A stretch of 64,000 nucleotides of DNA from Winogradskyella luteola. GTDB lineage: Bacteria; Bacteroidota; Bacteroidia; Flavobacteriales; Flavobacteriaceae. The stretch lies in the NCBI RefSeq assembly GCF_019203985.1, contig NZ_JAGSPD010000005.1:222065-286064 (forward strand). The letters run 5' to 3'. Shown here piece by piece: positions 9,320 through 17,846 of the stretch. The position numbers and the translations under genes were made by a program. Below the pieces are notes generated by a model. The model made no database searches, had not been told where the DNA came from, and worked only from the letters and a program-made list of their open reading frames with translations. Position 1 is the stretch's first letter. Each line of letters opens with the position of its first letter.

Positions 9320-10178
9320 GGTCAATTTTTTCTGTGTTGGTGTACAAAAAGCAGGTACAACAACTTTACATAATATTCTGAGTCAACACCCAGACCTATG
9401 CCTGCCAGAAAAAAAAGAGACACATTTTTTTAGCAATGAGGATTTGTATAGAAAAGGCGAATCACATTATTTACAGTATTTTAATCATTCAAAACCATAT
9501 AAATATTTCGGAGAAATAGATCCTGAATATTCTTATTTTACTCAATCTGCAGAACGAATATTCAACACATATGGAAAGATTAAAATCCTATTTATACTCA
9601 GGAACCCTGTTGATAGAGCATACTCACATTATTTGATGACAAAGAGAAGAGGATTAGAGAACCTTTCTTTTGAAAATGCTATGTACAAAGAAGAAGGAAG
9701 GATCAACAATAAGGAAGATAATATGCATTATAGTTATCGTTCTCGAGGATATTATTTGGATCAGATTTTGAATTATGAAAAATATTTTGGTAGTGAAAAC
9801 ATTAAGGTTCTTCTTTTTGATGATTTTACCAATAATACTAAAGATTGTATCTTGGATATTATAGATTTTATTGGTCTAAAAGATTTCGATTTTAATACCG
9901 AAACAATAAGTAATCCAGCATCACACCCAAGGTCTGGTTATCTGCAAAAGATACTATATAAAAAAAATATTTTTAAAGAATTAGTTGGAAATTTAATTCA
10001 ATCAAAAGAAACAAAGCGACGAATAGCCGAATACATAGAAAAGATAAACCTTAAGACAATAGAGAAAGAAAACCTTTCTAGCTCATTAAGGGCAGAAATA
10101 TATAATACTTATTATAAAAAACAAATTTTAGAACTAGAAAGAAAACTGAATATAAGCTTAAAAAATTGGAAACACTGA
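9312..10178 (+). CDS. PAPS-dependent sulfotransferase
   Basis: A 288-residue Sulfotransfer-family protein. The 5'-phosphosulfate-binding loop VQKAGTTTLH is at residues 11-20 with the expected lysine (Lys13). The 3'-phosphate-binding region LRNPVDRAYSHY is at 96-107 with Arg97 and Ser105. This arrangement resembles heparan N/O-sulfotransferase-like enzymes that act on sugars. With cysC/D/N and cysQ upstream it makes a complete PAPS supply, use and recycling set. It overlaps the preceding acyltransferase by 8 nt and the following polymerase-like gene by 13 nt. Polysaccharide as acceptor is inferred from position. Confidence 0.9.
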   Translation: MSKVNFFCVGVQKAGTTTLHNILSQHPDLCLPEKKETHFFSNEDLYRKGESHYLQYFNHSKPYKYFGEIDPEYSYFTQSAERIFNTYGKIKILFILRNPVDRAYSHYLMTKRRGLENLSFENAMYKEEGRINNKEDNMHYSYRSRGYYLDQILNYEKYFGSENIKVLLFDDFTNNTKDCILDIIDFIGLKDFDFNTETISNPASHPRSGYLQKILYKKNIFKELVGNLIQSKETKRRIAEYIEKINLKTIEKENLSSSLRAEIYNTYYKKQILELERKLNISLKNWKH

Positions 10179-11446
10179 AAATTAAATTACCGTCGAGAGA
10201 CAATCTTTTAGGATTTTTTTTAATTATAGTTTTGTCTGTAATTGGTCAATTTACAATAGAACAAAATTTTGTATTCCTTCTTATAGTGTCTTTTTTCTTC
10301 TTTCTAAAAGAGTTAAAATTTTACAATGGTATAATCAATGCATTAGCTCCATTGGTTTTCATATTTATATTAGCAATTTTTGGTTCAGCCTTTCGCTTAC
10401 CGACCATATTTAATCTAATAAGGGATTGTGTTCATTTGACAACACCGATTTTTGGAATAATTTTTGGCTACTATTATGTCAAAAATTTCAAAGACAGAGA
10501 TAATATAATTAAGTGGTTAATACTTTATTGTTTTATTGTCTCTGTTATACACATCACTAAAATTTTTTTAAATTTAGAAAATGACTGGAACACTGCTGAG
10601 ATAAGAAAAATAGGAGGAAAGGGGAGTCCAGTAGAAGCATTTATCTATACACTTTTTATAGTTTTTTATAAAAAAAACCGTTTCAGATTATTTTCGAGAT
10701 TATTCAATAATATTTTTTTTGTAGTAGTTACAATATCTATTTTGCTTTATTTATCAAGAACTACATTGATCGCTATTTTATTGTTTATGATTTCATTCTA
10801 CAGAATAACCCAGGTAACCCGAACTCAGATTCTATACCTTGCGGGTGTATTATTTTTTTTGATAGGGTTTATGGTTTCTTTACAGTTTATGGATATAAAA
10901 CGGGATTCCAAAGGAGTGGAATCTTTCTTGTACAAACTCAAAATTGCACCACAAGAAATTTTCAATGCAGATATTGATATAAATGATCATACTCAGTTAT
11001 GGGATAAGTGGAGAGCCTATGAAGTAAAAAAAGCATTTAAAACAATGGAAGAAACTGATGGTTATTTACCTTATATCATTGGAATGGGAGCGGGTTCACT
11101 AGTAGATTTAGGTTTCAAAGCCCCTTTAGGAAGAGAAAGAATGCAATATATCCCACACATACATAATGGCTATGGGTATATCTTTTTTAAAACAGGAATC
11201 ATAGGTTTACTTGTTCTAATATTCTGGATTTTTCATATCTATGCTTATATATATAAGAGACCTATTAATGCTAAACAAAACATATACTACGTAAGTGTTT
11301 CTGGAATAGGCCTATATTTACTTTTTGCAACACTTGTAATTAATGGAATATACAATTTTAGACCAATAATGCCAATCATTTTAGGGATGATGCTAAGCAT
11401 GATTTCCTCAAAGGTTCTAAAAGATAAGAAGAAAATATCAAAATGA
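10166..11446 (+). CDS. O-antigen polymerase/ligase-like membrane protein
   Basis: A 426-residue, highly hydrophobic protein with about 10-12 membrane segments and a large periplasmic loop (residues ~260-345, containing YLPYIIGMGAGSLVD and the H-x-H-N-GYGYI stretch) typical of Wzy/WaaL proteins. It should join repeat units, or transfer the chain to an acceptor, on the periplasmic side. The TTG start overlaps the sulfotransferase by 13 nt; a later start inside the first helix cannot be excluded. It ends with an ATGA overlap to the next glycosyltransferase. Polymerase and ligase cannot be told apart by sequence alone. Confidence 0.78.
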   Translation: METLKIKLPSRDNLLGFFLIIVLSVIGQFTIEQNFVFLLIVSFFFFLKELKFYNGIINALAPLVFIFILAIFGSAFRLPTIFNLIRDCVHLTTPIFGIIFGYYYVKNFKDRDNIIKWLILYCFIVSVIHITKIFLNLENDWNTAEIRKIGGKGSPVEAFIYTLFIVFYKKNRFRLFSRLFNNIFFVVVTISILLYLSRTTLIAILLFMISFYRITQVTRTQILYLAGVLFFLIGFMVSLQFMDIKRDSKGVESFLYKLKIAPQEIFNADIDINDHTQLWDKWRAYEVKKAFKTMEETDGYLPYIIGMGAGSLVDLGFKAPLGRERMQYIPHIHNGYGYIFFKTGIIGLLVLIFWIFHIYAYIYKRPINAKQNIYYVSVSGIGLYLLFATLVINGIYNFRPIMPIILGMMLSMISSKVLKDKKKISK

Positions 11447-12537
11447 AAATAGGAATTATAGGGACAAGGGGTATACCTAATTATCATGGAGGATTTGAGC
11501 AATTTGCAGAATTTTTTGCTTTACATTCTAAAAAAAAAGGGCACGATGTCTATGTTTATAACTCTCATGTCCACCCGTATAAAAAAAAGGAATATAAAGG
11601 AGTTAAAATTATTCACTCATACGACCCTGAATCTAAAATTGGAACTATCGGTCAGTTTATATATGATTTAAATTGTATTAGGGATTCTCGTAAAAGAGAT
11701 TTTGATATTATTTTGCAATTAGGCTATACAAGCAGTTCCGTTTGGGGATGGATTTTGCCCGCCAGGCCTATTATTATTACAAACATGGATGGTTTAGAAT
11801 GGAAAAGAAGCAAGTATTCTAAAAATGTACAAAAATTTCTTTTGTATGCAGAAAAGCTAGCGGTTAAAACTAGCGATTATTTAATATCAGATTCATTGGA
11901 AATTCAATCCTACATTAAAGAGAAGTACAAAAGAGACTCCGAATATATTGCTTATGGTGCAAATGTTTTTGTACCCAATATAGACATTGAGTTTGCTTTC
12001 CAAGAATTATCTCCAAATGAATATTTTTTACTTATCGCAAGAATGGAGCCCGAAAATAATATTGAAATGATATTAGATGGTTATGTTAGTAGCAATTCTA
12101 ATTACCCTTTCTGTGTAGTCGGCAATACAGAAAGTACATCTTTTGGAAGTTACATAAAAAACAAGTTTGATAAATATGAAGGTATTCGTTTTTTTGGCGC
12201 AATATATGATTTGGAAGTTTTGAATAACATACGGTATAATTCTAGATTATATTTCCATGGACATTCAGTTGGTGGTACCAATCCATCACTACTAGAGGCA
12301 ATGGCATCTAGCTCACTTATTGCATCCCATCGCAACGATTTTAATTATGCTATTCTTGAAGACGACGCTTTTTATTTTAAATCAGCTGATGAAGTAGCTG
12401 AGATTATACAAGATCACAATAAAATGGAGAACCTAAGTATAATTAAGAACAATATTAAAAAAATAATGACAAAATTCAGCTGGGAATTTATTAATAAAAG
12501 CTATTTAAGTTTTTTCAAAAAATGTCTCGATGAATAG
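11443..12537 (+). CDS. GT4 glycosyltransferase with DUF1972 N-terminus
   Basis: A 364-residue GT-B glycosyltransferase. The start MKIGIIGTRGIPNYHGGFE is the DUF1972 signature found in rhamnosyltransferase-type GT4 enzymes. The C-terminal donor-binding half contains the conserved SVGGTNPSLLEAMASS segment, the GT4 E-x7-E-like region. A role in adding rhamnose fits the rml genes in the locus but is inference. It is translationally coupled to the gene before it (ATGA), and its stop overlaps the next gene by 8 nt. Confidence 0.88.
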   Translation: MKIGIIGTRGIPNYHGGFEQFAEFFALHSKKKGHDVYVYNSHVHPYKKKEYKGVKIIHSYDPESKIGTIGQFIYDLNCIRDSRKRDFDIILQLGYTSSSVWGWILPARPIIITNMDGLEWKRSKYSKNVQKFLLYAEKLAVKTSDYLISDSLEIQSYIKEKYKRDSEYIAYGANVFVPNIDIEFAFQELSPNEYFLLIARMEPENNIEMILDGYVSSNSNYPFCVVGNTESTSFGSYIKNKFDKYEGIRFFGAIYDLEVLNNIRYNSRLYFHGHSVGGTNPSLLEAMASSSLIASHRNDFNYAILEDDAFYFKSADEVAEIIQDHNKMENLSIIKNNIKKIMTKFSWEFINKSYLSFFKKCLDE

Positions 12538-13750
12538 AGTAAATTACATCTGGAAATCATTATTTGGCTATCTAACATTAGTTTTATTAAGTTCTATTCT
12601 ACTAGATTATTTTTATAGTAGTTTGGCATTTGGCTTTTGGTTTGCATTTGTGGTTACTTGGGTTGTAAAAACAAAACAATTTTATATAGACAAATCCTTA
12701 TTGCCATTTTTTATATTTACTCTTTTTTCTTTTATTACTATTGCTTGGTCAGTTGATAAACCTCAAACAATGCATGCAATAGGAAGACAAACTCCATTGT
12801 TTTTATTAGCAATAGCAGGAATGTTTTTACCCAAATTATCAAACGATATAATTAAAAGCATATTTGATCGTTTTTCAGTTTTTGTTTCTGGATTGTCAAT
12901 ACTATTGACAATATTAGCTATTATAAAATACTATAAGTATGGGTTTGAAGGATTTCTATATTATCACGAGTTAGTATCACCTTTAGAATTAAACGCAATA
13001 TATGTATCTTATATAGTCTCATTCTGTTTTTTACATACCTTGCAGAATAGCACCAAGACTTTACTCGTTAAAATAATAAAACTACTAGTTTTAGGCGTAT
13101 TTTTGATTATGCTTTCTTCTAAGATGATATTGTTTATAACAATAATATTATCAGCTTTAATAATAATTTTTAAATTCAAAAATACACTTTACAAACTGAT
13201 GGCATTCGGATTAATTTTGTTAGCAATAATATTGGTTTTGGTATTTGCTAACCCAATTAAAAATAGATTTATTTCAGAGTTTAACTCATCCTATAAAGAA
13301 ATTTTAAAAAAAAGAAATTTTGAAAAAGGAAGAGTTTATACAGGCTTTGAAGCAAGATTACTACAAATAAGAGTGTTTAAAGAAATAATGAACACACCCA
13401 AAGATTATGTTTTAGGTATGGGGTTAGATGCATCAAAAAGACAAATTGCAAACACACACAGGGGATTAAAGACACCAACTAGATTCCACACCTATAACTT
13501 TCATAACCAATATTTACAGGTTTTTGCAGAGTTAGGTCTAATAGGGTTATTTTTATTATCAGTTTCTCTCGCATTAGCTCTAAAAAGGGCATTGAGCGCA
13601 AAATATTTCTTACCATTTGTTTTTATTAGTATGGCTCTATTTTTATCAGAATCTGTTCTTTGGAGACAAAGGGGTATGCTTTTTTTCGGTACCCTTTATA
13701 TTTTACTTTTTATAATAGATGATAATCATGAAAGCAAAAAACAAATTTGA
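12530..13750 (+). CDS. O-antigen ligase-like (Wzy_C) membrane protein
   Basis: A 406-residue membrane protein with about 11 hydrophobic segments. The large periplasmic loop (residues ~260-325) ends in THRGLKTPTRFHTYNFHNQYLQVFAELGLIGL, the HNxYL...LGLIGL signature of the O-antigen ligase (Wzy_C) family. With the polymerase-like gene two positions upstream, the locus has two such proteins; one could polymerise repeat units and the other ligate the chain. Its 3' end overlaps the second sulfotransferase gene by 32 nt. Confidence 0.85.
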   Translation: MNRVNYIWKSLFGYLTLVLLSSILLDYFYSSLAFGFWFAFVVTWVVKTKQFYIDKSLLPFFIFTLFSFITIAWSVDKPQTMHAIGRQTPLFLLAIAGMFLPKLSNDIIKSIFDRFSVFVSGLSILLTILAIIKYYKYGFEGFLYYHELVSPLELNAIYVSYIVSFCFLHTLQNSTKTLLVKIIKLLVLGVFLIMLSSKMILFITIILSALIIIFKFKNTLYKLMAFGLILLAIILVLVFANPIKNRFISEFNSSYKEILKKRNFEKGRVYTGFEARLLQIRVFKEIMNTPKDYVLGMGLDASKRQIANTHRGLKTPTRFHTYNFHNQYLQVFAELGLIGLFLLSVSLALALKRALSAKYFLPFVFISMALFLSESVLWRQRGMLFFGTLYILLFIIDDNHESKKQI

Positions 13751-14558
13751 TAAATATAAATATTACTTATCCAAAAGGCTAGATATTTTCTTTCATGGCA
13801 TGAAAAAATCCCAAAAAAAAGGTAGGAAAATCGGCCCCAAAGTAATATTGAATTCTTTACCAAAATCGGGGACACACCTTTTAGAAAGCCTATTTCTACA
13901 ATTGCCATTAATGAGACATTGTGGAAAAAAAACATTAAGATTAGAGATTCAAAACTCTGTTAACTCAAAGCTTGGGGTTTTATCTTCAATAAAAAAAGGA
14001 CAATTTTTGCTGAGCCACATGCAATATCACAAAGGTGCCTTACAAACTATTGTTGCTAATAAAACAAAAATTATTCATTTAGTACGGGATCCTAGAGATG
14101 TACTAATCTCTCACCTAAACTATATTGAGAGAATGGACACTACTCAAAAGGCTCATAAATTTTTGGCAGAATATGACACAAGGTTTGAGAAATTAAAAGC
14201 AATGATAAATGGAAAGAAAGATATATTAGAGCCTTTTCCAGAAGTTTTAGATAAATTTTTGCCTTGGACTCAATTAGATGAGGTTTTGTGTATAAAGTTT
14301 GAACATTTAATTGGTCCAAATGGGGGCGGGAACAAACAAAAACAAATAGATACTGTAAAAAAAATCTGTAACTACATATCAATAGAGCTAAACGATAAAC
14401 AGATAGATAACATATGTGGTAAAATATATTCGGTTAAGAGTTCTACTTTTAACAAGGGAAAAATAGGAAATTGGAGACATGTTTTAGATAAAGAAGAAAA
14501 GCAATGGCTAAACAATACTATTGAGAAAAAAATTTTAAGCTACGGTTATAAATTATAA
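13719..14558 (+). CDS. Second PAPS-dependent sulfotransferase
   Basis: A 279-residue protein (starts at codon 1 or 4 are both ATG). The 5'-phosphosulfate loop LPKSGTHLLES is at residues 47-57 and the 3'-phosphate motif VRDPRDVLISHLNY is at 122-135. This PKSGT-type loop is the Sulfotransfer_1 class and differs from the QKAGTT loop of the first sulfotransferase, so the two probably act on different positions or sugars. It is the last plus-strand gene of the operon; the next genes run the other way, with only 13 nt between the stop codons. Confidence 0.88.
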   Translation: MIIMKAKNKFDKYKYYLSKRLDIFFHGMKKSQKKGRKIGPKVILNSLPKSGTHLLESLFLQLPLMRHCGKKTLRLEIQNSVNSKLGVLSSIKKGQFLLSHMQYHKGALQTIVANKTKIIHLVRDPRDVLISHLNYIERMDTTQKAHKFLAEYDTRFEKLKAMINGKKDILEPFPEVLDKFLPWTQLDEVLCIKFEHLIGPNGGGNKQKQIDTVKKICNYISIELNDKQIDNICGKIYSVKSSTFNKGKIGNWRHVLDKEEKQWLNNTIEKKILSYGYKL

Positions 14559-14571
14559 ATGAATATTAAAG

Positions 14572-15246
14572 CTATTTTTTTTTTAAGACTTTAGCTGGCA
14601 CACCACCTATAACAACATCTGAGGGAAATTTACCTTTTACCACGGCACCAGCCGCAACAACGCAATTATCCCCTATTTCACAACCATCTAAAAAAGTAGA
14701 TTTAGCACCAACCCATATATTATTCCCTAATTTAATTCCTTCAGATACAACACCTTGCTCTCTTATCAGTTTTGTACTGTCCGAAAAGTTATGATTTTCG
14801 GAATGGAAACTCACATAAGGCCCCATAATTACATCGTTACCAATAACAACTCCACCAGAACAACCAAAAAAAGAATACTCGCCTATACCACTATTATTTC
14901 CAATCTTTAATCCGATCCCATATTTAGACATATGGCTAGTAACTCCAATAGTAGAATGAGCGCCAATTTTAACACTATCGCCAAAAACAAGCTTCTCTTT
15001 AGCATAACAATCAATGGTAACGTATTTTTCTATGGTACAATTAGTACCAAATGAGAAGTTTCTCTTGTTTTTAATCTTAACTCGCTTGCCCAAAAAGATT
15101 TTACGCTTTAACACATAAAAACCCCTTAGAAGCATTAATAATCGTGTGGCTAAAACACTTAAGATAAATTTGTCAGATAGATTTTTGTCGGGTGTGTAAT
15201 CTTTACCGTTTTTCTCAAGTAATTTTTTTAATAACCCTTTTAACAT
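14572..15246 (-). CDS. Hexapeptide-repeat acyltransferase
   Basis: A 224-residue protein. A basic N-terminal region with one hydrophobic stretch is followed by left-handed beta-helix repeats (IKNKRNFSFGTNCTIEKYVTIDC onward), HSENHNFSD, and a C-terminal GGVPAKVLKKK. It belongs to the same broad class as the acyltransferase at 8.75 kb and probably acetylates a sugar of the same polysaccharide. The start overlaps the end of the upstream GT2 gene by 32 nt. It is the last gene of a three-gene minus-strand block. Confidence 0.86.
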   Translation of the reverse strand: MLKGLLKKLLEKNGKDYTPDKNLSDKFILSVLATRLLMLLRGFYVLKRKIFLGKRVKIKNKRNFSFGTNCTIEKYVTIDCYAKEKLVFGDSVKIGAHSTIGVTSHMSKYGIGLKIGNNSGIGEYSFFGCSGGVVIGNDVIMGPYVSFHSENHNFSDSTKLIREQGVVSEGIKLGNNIWVGAKSTFLDGCEIGDNCVVAAGAVVKGKFPSDVVIGGVPAKVLKKK

Positions 15247-16027
15247 GCTTTACAAGAAGATTAATATTTAATGCTAATTTATATAAATATTTATATAACC
15301 CGTTAGTATGTTTGTCTAAATACAAATTAAGACTATTAAAAAGCATATGTTGCCTATCGCTTCCATAACCTCCATGATGAATATAACCGTCTACAGGAAT
15401 ATAATACGTTTCATAATGTAAATCACTGACTCTTTTGCAATAATCTATGTCTTCTGCATACATAAAAAAATCTTCGTCTAGCCCACCTAAATTTTCCCAT
15501 ATTTCTTTTTTTGTTAGCAAAAACGAGCCTTCGACCCAATCTACTCTTAAAGGTTCTTTATTCTTAAATACACCATTTTTAAAACCATCTCTTTTCTCAA
15601 AGAGGAGAGACAATTTCAGTAATCTCAAAGGGTTGGGAAACTTACCAGTAGAATAGCGATATTCTCTATTAGTACCTAGCATTTTAAAACTTACAATACC
15701 AATTTTTTCATTGGATAGTAATTCAATAGCGCATGAAGGATCAATTAATAGTTTAGTATCATTATTGAGTAATAATATATATTTTCCTTTGGCATGTTTC
15801 GCAGCAGCATTATTTCCCCCAGCAAACCCTAAATTTTCCTTAGATAAAAAGAGCTTTACATCATCAGTAAAGTGAGTATTTAATAAGTTAACAGAGTTGT
15901 CTGTAGAAGTATTATCCCATATTATAATTTCATAATTAAGCCTCAAGCACTTTTTTTTAATTGACCGAATACAGTCAATTAAAAATTTCTCACCATTGTA
16001 ATTAACTATTATTATAGATAACTCCAT
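15215..16027 (-). CDS. GT2 glycosyltransferase, WbbL/rhamnosyltransferase-like
   Basis: A 270-residue GT-A enzyme. It opens with ELSIIIVNYNGEKFLIDCIRSI and carries the metal-binding NNDTKLL (the DxD position) and WVEGSFLLTKKEIWENLGGLDEDFFMYAEDIDYCKR, the hallmark of WbbL-type rhamnosyltransferases. With dTDP-rhamnose made by the first genes of the locus, rhamnose transfer is a reasonable inference. It lies 6 nt downstream of a GT4 gene on the same strand. Confidence 0.88.
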   Translation of the reverse strand: MELSIIIVNYNGEKFLIDCIRSIKKKCLRLNYEIIIWDNTSTDNSVNLLNTHFTDDVKLFLSKENLGFAGGNNAAAKHAKGKYILLLNNDTKLLIDPSCAIELLSNEKIGIVSFKMLGTNREYRYSTGKFPNPLRLLKLSLLFEKRDGFKNGVFKNKEPLRVDWVEGSFLLTKKEIWENLGGLDEDFFMYAEDIDYCKRVSDLHYETYYIPVDGYIHHGGYGSDRQHMLFNSLNLYLDKHTNGLYKYLYKLALNINLLVKHVKRVIKKIT

Positions 16028-16033
16028 TAATTA

Positions 16034-17119
16034 TTAAATTGTTTTCAAGATGTTTAAAATTTCAGTGGAGGCCTTTTCCCAACTAAATTCAGAAGCCCTT
16101 TGCTTTCCTTTTTTAATTAAGTTGTTTTTAACCTCTTCGTTGCCTAATATGATGTTAATTTGATTAGCTATTTCGGCGGGGTTGTTAGGATCTACATAAA
16201 GTACGGAATCTCCACATATTTCAGGTAAGGAAGTCGTATTTGAAACAACGACGGGTGTTCCGTAATACATTGATTCTAAAGGGGGCAGTCCAAAGCCCTC
16301 TGCAAAAGAGGGAAAGCAAAATACATTAGCATTCTTGTAAAAAAACTCAATATCTTCAAATTCTATAAACCCGACTTTAATTACTCTGTCTTTAATATTT
16401 AATTGCTCTATTAGGAAATCTAAATCGATAGTTTTATGTTCTGATTTGCCAACAATTACTAGAGAAATTTCATCGGATATTTGCGGCATAGCTTTTAAAA
16501 GGGCCTGAATATTTTTTCTCACATTTAATCTTCCTAAATAAAGAATATACTTATTGGGTAAATTATATTTCTCATGGATATTGGCACTGTTTATGGACGA
16601 CTTATTATTTACCAAACCCAAACCATGGTAAACAACACTGATGTTTTTCTCTTCACAAAACTTGTGTTTTAGCATTCTTTCTTTTTCGGAATTGGATATA
16701 GTTATAACATGGTCAGCTTTTTTAGAGACATATTTCATTGGGTAAAAGTAAATTCTCTCCTTAAGTGAAAAGAATTGTGGGAAATCCATGAATAAAGCAT
16801 CATGAACATAATTTACAATCTTATTAGCCCCAAAAAGAGGTGCATAATTTTGATACAAGCATACATCTATTTTATAATTTGAAGTATAAAATGGCATTAC
16901 AAATAAATTTGTTATTGCATTTAAAATATTGGGAACATACACTAAATGAATATTTGGTTGTGTAATGGGAAATTTATAATGTTTATCACGTTTGTTTAGA
17001 AAAATAAAGAAATCAATTGCAGTGTCAAGCTTTACAATATGATTAACTATATTTTCTACTACAACCTTACCACTAGGATGGCTGTTAAAATACCATTTAG
17101 CGTCTATGCCTATTCTCAT
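16034..17119 (-). CDS. GT4 glycosyltransferase
   Basis: A 361-residue GT-B enzyme. The N-terminus MRIGIDAKWYFNSHPSGKVVVENI resembles mannosyltransferase/rhamnosyltransferase GT4 enzymes. Donor-site features are clear: YLGRLNVRKNIQALLKA, and FCFPSFAEGFGLPPLESMYYGTPVV with the E-x7-E motif. It heads a minus-strand block of three polysaccharide genes. It diverges from the small lipoprotein-like gene on the plus strand across about 90 bp. Donor and acceptor unknown. Confidence 0.9.
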   Translation of the reverse strand: MRIGIDAKWYFNSHPSGKVVVENIVNHIVKLDTAIDFFIFLNKRDKHYKFPITQPNIHLVYVPNILNAITNLFVMPFYTSNYKIDVCLYQNYAPLFGANKIVNYVHDALFMDFPQFFSLKERIYFYPMKYVSKKADHVITISNSEKERMLKHKFCEEKNISVVYHGLGLVNNKSSINSANIHEKYNLPNKYILYLGRLNVRKNIQALLKAMPQISDEISLVIVGKSEHKTIDLDFLIEQLNIKDRVIKVGFIEFEDIEFFYKNANVFCFPSFAEGFGLPPLESMYYGTPVVVSNTTSLPEICGDSVLYVDPNNPAEIANQINIILGNEEVKNNLIKKGKQRASEFSWEKASTEILNILKTI

Positions 17120-17210
17120 TTGTTTAACATATGATTTGGTGGCTAAAATACTAAAGTTTAATTTTAGTACCTTAAAGGATTATAATTAAAAAAAGGCCTA
17201 CCTTAATCAG

Positions 17211-17714
17211 ATGAAAATTCATCCTCATTTTATTTTAATATTTTTCGTAGCATTAATACAAATTTCATGTATTAACAATAACTGTATAGATGATTTGCAT
17301 AGGTTTAGAATAAGATTTGAATTAAAAACACAACAAAGGGGAGCTATCACTATTCAATATTCAGCTGAAAATTCAAAACCTTTAAATGTAACATCAAAGG
17401 TCATGGCCTCAGAAGAGGTTCAATTCGTTGAGTTTTGTTTAGATGATGAGCCTTTAAGTTTTAGAGTTTATGTTACAGAAAGTTTAGAAAATATAGACTT
17501 CACAGTTTTAAGTCTTTTACTTGAAAATAAAGACAGGCAAATGTTTATTGAACGAGATATGCTTTATCTTTATTTTAAACAAAATGAACTTGTAGAGTAT
17601 AATAAAGAAACAAGTACTTATATTTTCAACTCAAGTGAAGATGGACAAAACAGAGCTAATTTGGAATCAAGAAAAAGCTTGCAAAAAAGATTACTAAACA
17701 GATTAAAACTTTAG
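17211..17714 (+). CDS. Small lipoprotein-like protein, unknown; paralogue of the gene at 6.85 kb
   Basis: A 167-residue protein with a lipoprotein-type signal (MKIHPHFILIFFVALIQISC; Cys at residue 20, lipobox-like IQISC). No known family is recognised. The end (KQNELVEYNKE ... LESRKSLQKRL) matches the C-terminal motif of the gene starting at 6853, and hydrophobic spacing in the middle is similar. Both copies sit within the surface-polysaccharide locus. This one lies between a minus-strand glycosyltransferase block and the initiating sugar transferase. A function in assembly or export at the outer face is possible but not shown. Confidence 0.68.
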   Translation: MKIHPHFILIFFVALIQISCINNNCIDDLHRFRIRFELKTQQRGAITIQYSAENSKPLNVTSKVMASEEVQFVEFCLDDEPLSFRVYVTESLENIDFTVLSLLLENKDRQMFIERDMLYLYFKQNELVEYNKETSTYIFNSSEDGQNRANLESRKSLQKRLLNRLKL

Positions 17715-17846
17715 TTTTTTTAGAGGCTTAGATTTTACTATTGTAAAAAAGGGCAGATTATCTAATTCGGTATCTTTTTATATTTTTATCAATTTTGTTA
17801 GGTATAACATAAAGATTAATTTTAGATTCAAACATAAATTAATAAT

